Positions 7,209 to 8,066 of a stretch of DNA of 8,066 bases are shown here, piece after piece. Source of the DNA: Pseudomonadales bacterium (GTDB taxonomy: Bacteria > Pseudomonadota > Gammaproteobacteria > Pseudomonadales > DC-out160). Numbering within the stretch: position 1 is the first letter of the stretch; the number at the start of each line of letters is the position of its first letter. Position numbers and translations under genes: made by a program. The stretch covers positions 1 through 8,066 of the forward strand of contig JAESQG010000473.1 of assembly GCA_016765265.1 (NCBI GenBank), written 5' to 3'. The notes beneath the pieces were generated by a model. That model saw only the letters and a list, made by a program, of their open reading frames with translations. It had not been told where the DNA came from and did no database searches.

Positions 7209-7730
7209 TCATTCAATCGCGTAACGCCAAGGTTTGCTGGGTTGATCTGCCTCTTCATCAATAGTGAAAAGAGGAATAGAGACATTCTCATCCACATCTT
7301 TATAGACGATGCGTAACCGCGTGCCAATACCCACTTGTTTCACCATTTCTGGTGTCGCCAAATCCCCATCGGCAGTAGCTAAATTCGCCGTCATTCTTAA
7401 ACCATCAAATTGATCGGGTTTGCCTCTCTGGCTATCCAACTCAACAAGTAACAATAAATAAGGCGTGTGTTTCCGGAAGGCGGGCTGTATAGCGTGGTGG
7501 ATTTCGCCATAGGAATATAACGTTCCCTTGCCCTCTACTGGAGTCCAAGTGGCTTTAGGGCTAGAACAAAACGGGCATGCTGTGGTGGCCGGATAACGTA
7601 ACAAATCGCAATCATCACAACGCTGCAGGTGTAAATCGTGTTTTGCACAGTAACTGTAAAATTCGCGATTTTCACTGTCTAGCTCACTAATTTTTACTGG
7701 CATGCCAGGATATTCATTCGTAAATGTCAT
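7209..7730 (-). CDS. DUF35 zinc-ribbon/OB-fold protein, thiolase partner
   Basis: A 173-residue protein with a rubredoxin-like zinc ribbon, C38-x2-C41-x10-C52-x2-C55, followed by an OB-fold segment (about 60-165). DUF35 proteins associate with SCP-x/Ltp2-like thiolases and with HMG-CoA-synthase-like enzymes. In steroid side-chain breakdown the ChsH2 DUF35 domain is needed by the aldolase Ltp2. Here the gene follows directly after such a thiolase, so the two proteins likely form a complex (inference from context). The frame is open further upstream to an ATG at 7793, but that part overlaps the thiolase gene. The ATG at 7730 has a strong AGGAGG about ten bases upstream, overlapping the thiolase stop, and gives the usual family N-terminus. 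A 77-base gap separates it from the BVMO gene, without obvious terminator. Confidence 0.9.
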   Translation of the reverse strand: MTFTNEYPGMPVKISELDSENREFYSYCAKHDLHLQRCDDCDLLRYPATTACPFCSSPKATWTPVEGKGTLYSYGEIHHAIQPAFRKHTPYLLLLVELDSQRGKPDQFDGLRMTANLATADGDLATPEMVKQVGIGTRLRIVYKDVDENVSIPLFTIDEEADQPSKPWRYAIE

Positions 7731-7744
7731 CGGTATATACCCTC

Positions 7745-8066
7745 CTAATATTTTGCCATAACCAGGGCCGATCCTTGACCCGGAGTCGCCCAACCAAGAT
7801 TTGCCGTAAGCTCAACATCGCGAACTTGGCGACAACCCCCTTCGCTATAGTCATAAGTATGCTGTCGTTTACCATCTTCTCCGATAGGGCAGCTATCATC
7901 GACGTCATGGCGCAGTTGACGCACATTTTCTATCACCATGCTTATACCGTGAGTGTAACCTTCACAAAGGTGACCGCCGCTAGTATTGTTTGGGCGTTTA
8001 CCACCGAGTCGAATAGTCCCATTTGAGACGTAATCTCCACCCTCCCCTTTTTCGCAGAAACCATAA
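7745..8066 (-). CDS. Thiolase / SCP-x-like lipid-transfer thiolase, C-terminal part
   Basis: The open frame enters from the window edge and runs 106 codons to a TAG at 7747-7745; the N-terminal three-quarters or so are missing. The visible part begins YGFCEKGEGGDYV, then LGGKRPNNTSGGHLCEGYTH, the C-terminal signature of SCP-x/Ltp-type thiolases with the GG.L.EGY.HG motif, and continues VIENVRQLRH. It ends NLGWATPGQGSALVMAKY. The motif differs from the NxxGGxxxxGHPxG of ordinary thiolases, which places it with the lipid-transfer-protein subgroup that includes steroid-degrading thiolases and aldolases. Whether it is a thiolase or a retro-aldolase cannot be decided without the missing catalytic cysteine region. 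A segment of about 25 residues between QLRH and CRQV (containing YDYSEGG) is longer than in many thiolases. Its stop lies 14 bases before the DUF35 gene, indicating translational coupling. Confidence 0.87.
   Translation of the reverse strand, partial: YGFCEKGEGGDYVSNGTIRLGGKRPNNTSGGHLCEGYTHGISMVIENVRQLRHDVDDSCPIGEDGKRQHTYDYSEGGCRQVRDVELTANLGWATPGQGSALVMAKY

Noticed and set aside
7724..8026. 100-codon plus-strand ORF opposite the thiolase
   Set aside because: The minus strand here carries clear thiolase motifs; the plus-strand product is a shadow without family features.

Overview
The window is 8 kb of AT-leaning bacterial DNA (by eye below 50% GC). Every credible gene lies on the minus strand, so the transcriptional order runs from the high coordinates to the low ones. 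Protein style and gene content suggest an aerobic lipid-, steroid- or terpenoid-degrading proteobacterium, perhaps a marine gammaproteobacterium. That taxonomic guess is inference; no rRNA or other marker gene is present.

Layout in transcription order: (1) 8066-7745, the C-terminal part of an SCP-x/Ltp2-like thiolase-superfamily protein, cut by the window edge; (2) 7730-7209, a DUF35 protein (zinc ribbon plus OB fold), starting 14 bases after the thiolase stop; (3) 7131-5323, a Baeyer-Villiger-type flavin monooxygenase whose last codons appear frameshifted, with the lost C-terminus readable in another frame to 5300; (4) a 437-base non-coding leader (4863-5299) with a six-copy ACCGAAA array, two TATAAT boxes, and two inverted repeats; (5) 4862-3756 and 3744-2518, two adjacent, divergent acyl-CoA dehydrogenases that look like a heteromeric pair; (6) a 288-base gap with a three-copy 14-bp repeat and a hairpin; (7) 2229-28, a large exported alpha/beta-hydrolase-like protein of the DUF6351 type.

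How the genes may work together: thiolase/aldolase plus DUF35, and a heteromeric ACAD pair, are the parts known from beta-oxidation of bulky cyclic acyl-CoAs such as steroid side chains in actinobacteria. The BVMO would turn a ketone into an ester or lactone, and the exported hydrolase could act on esters outside the cytoplasm. The individual families are well supported by motifs. The joint pathway and its substrate are inference.

The most interesting points are the probable single-base frameshift in the BVMO gene, the unusual two-period ACCGAAA array with its neighbouring palindromes in front of the ACAD genes, and the division of labour between the two ACADs. I found no CRISPR array, transposase, tRNA or rRNA.
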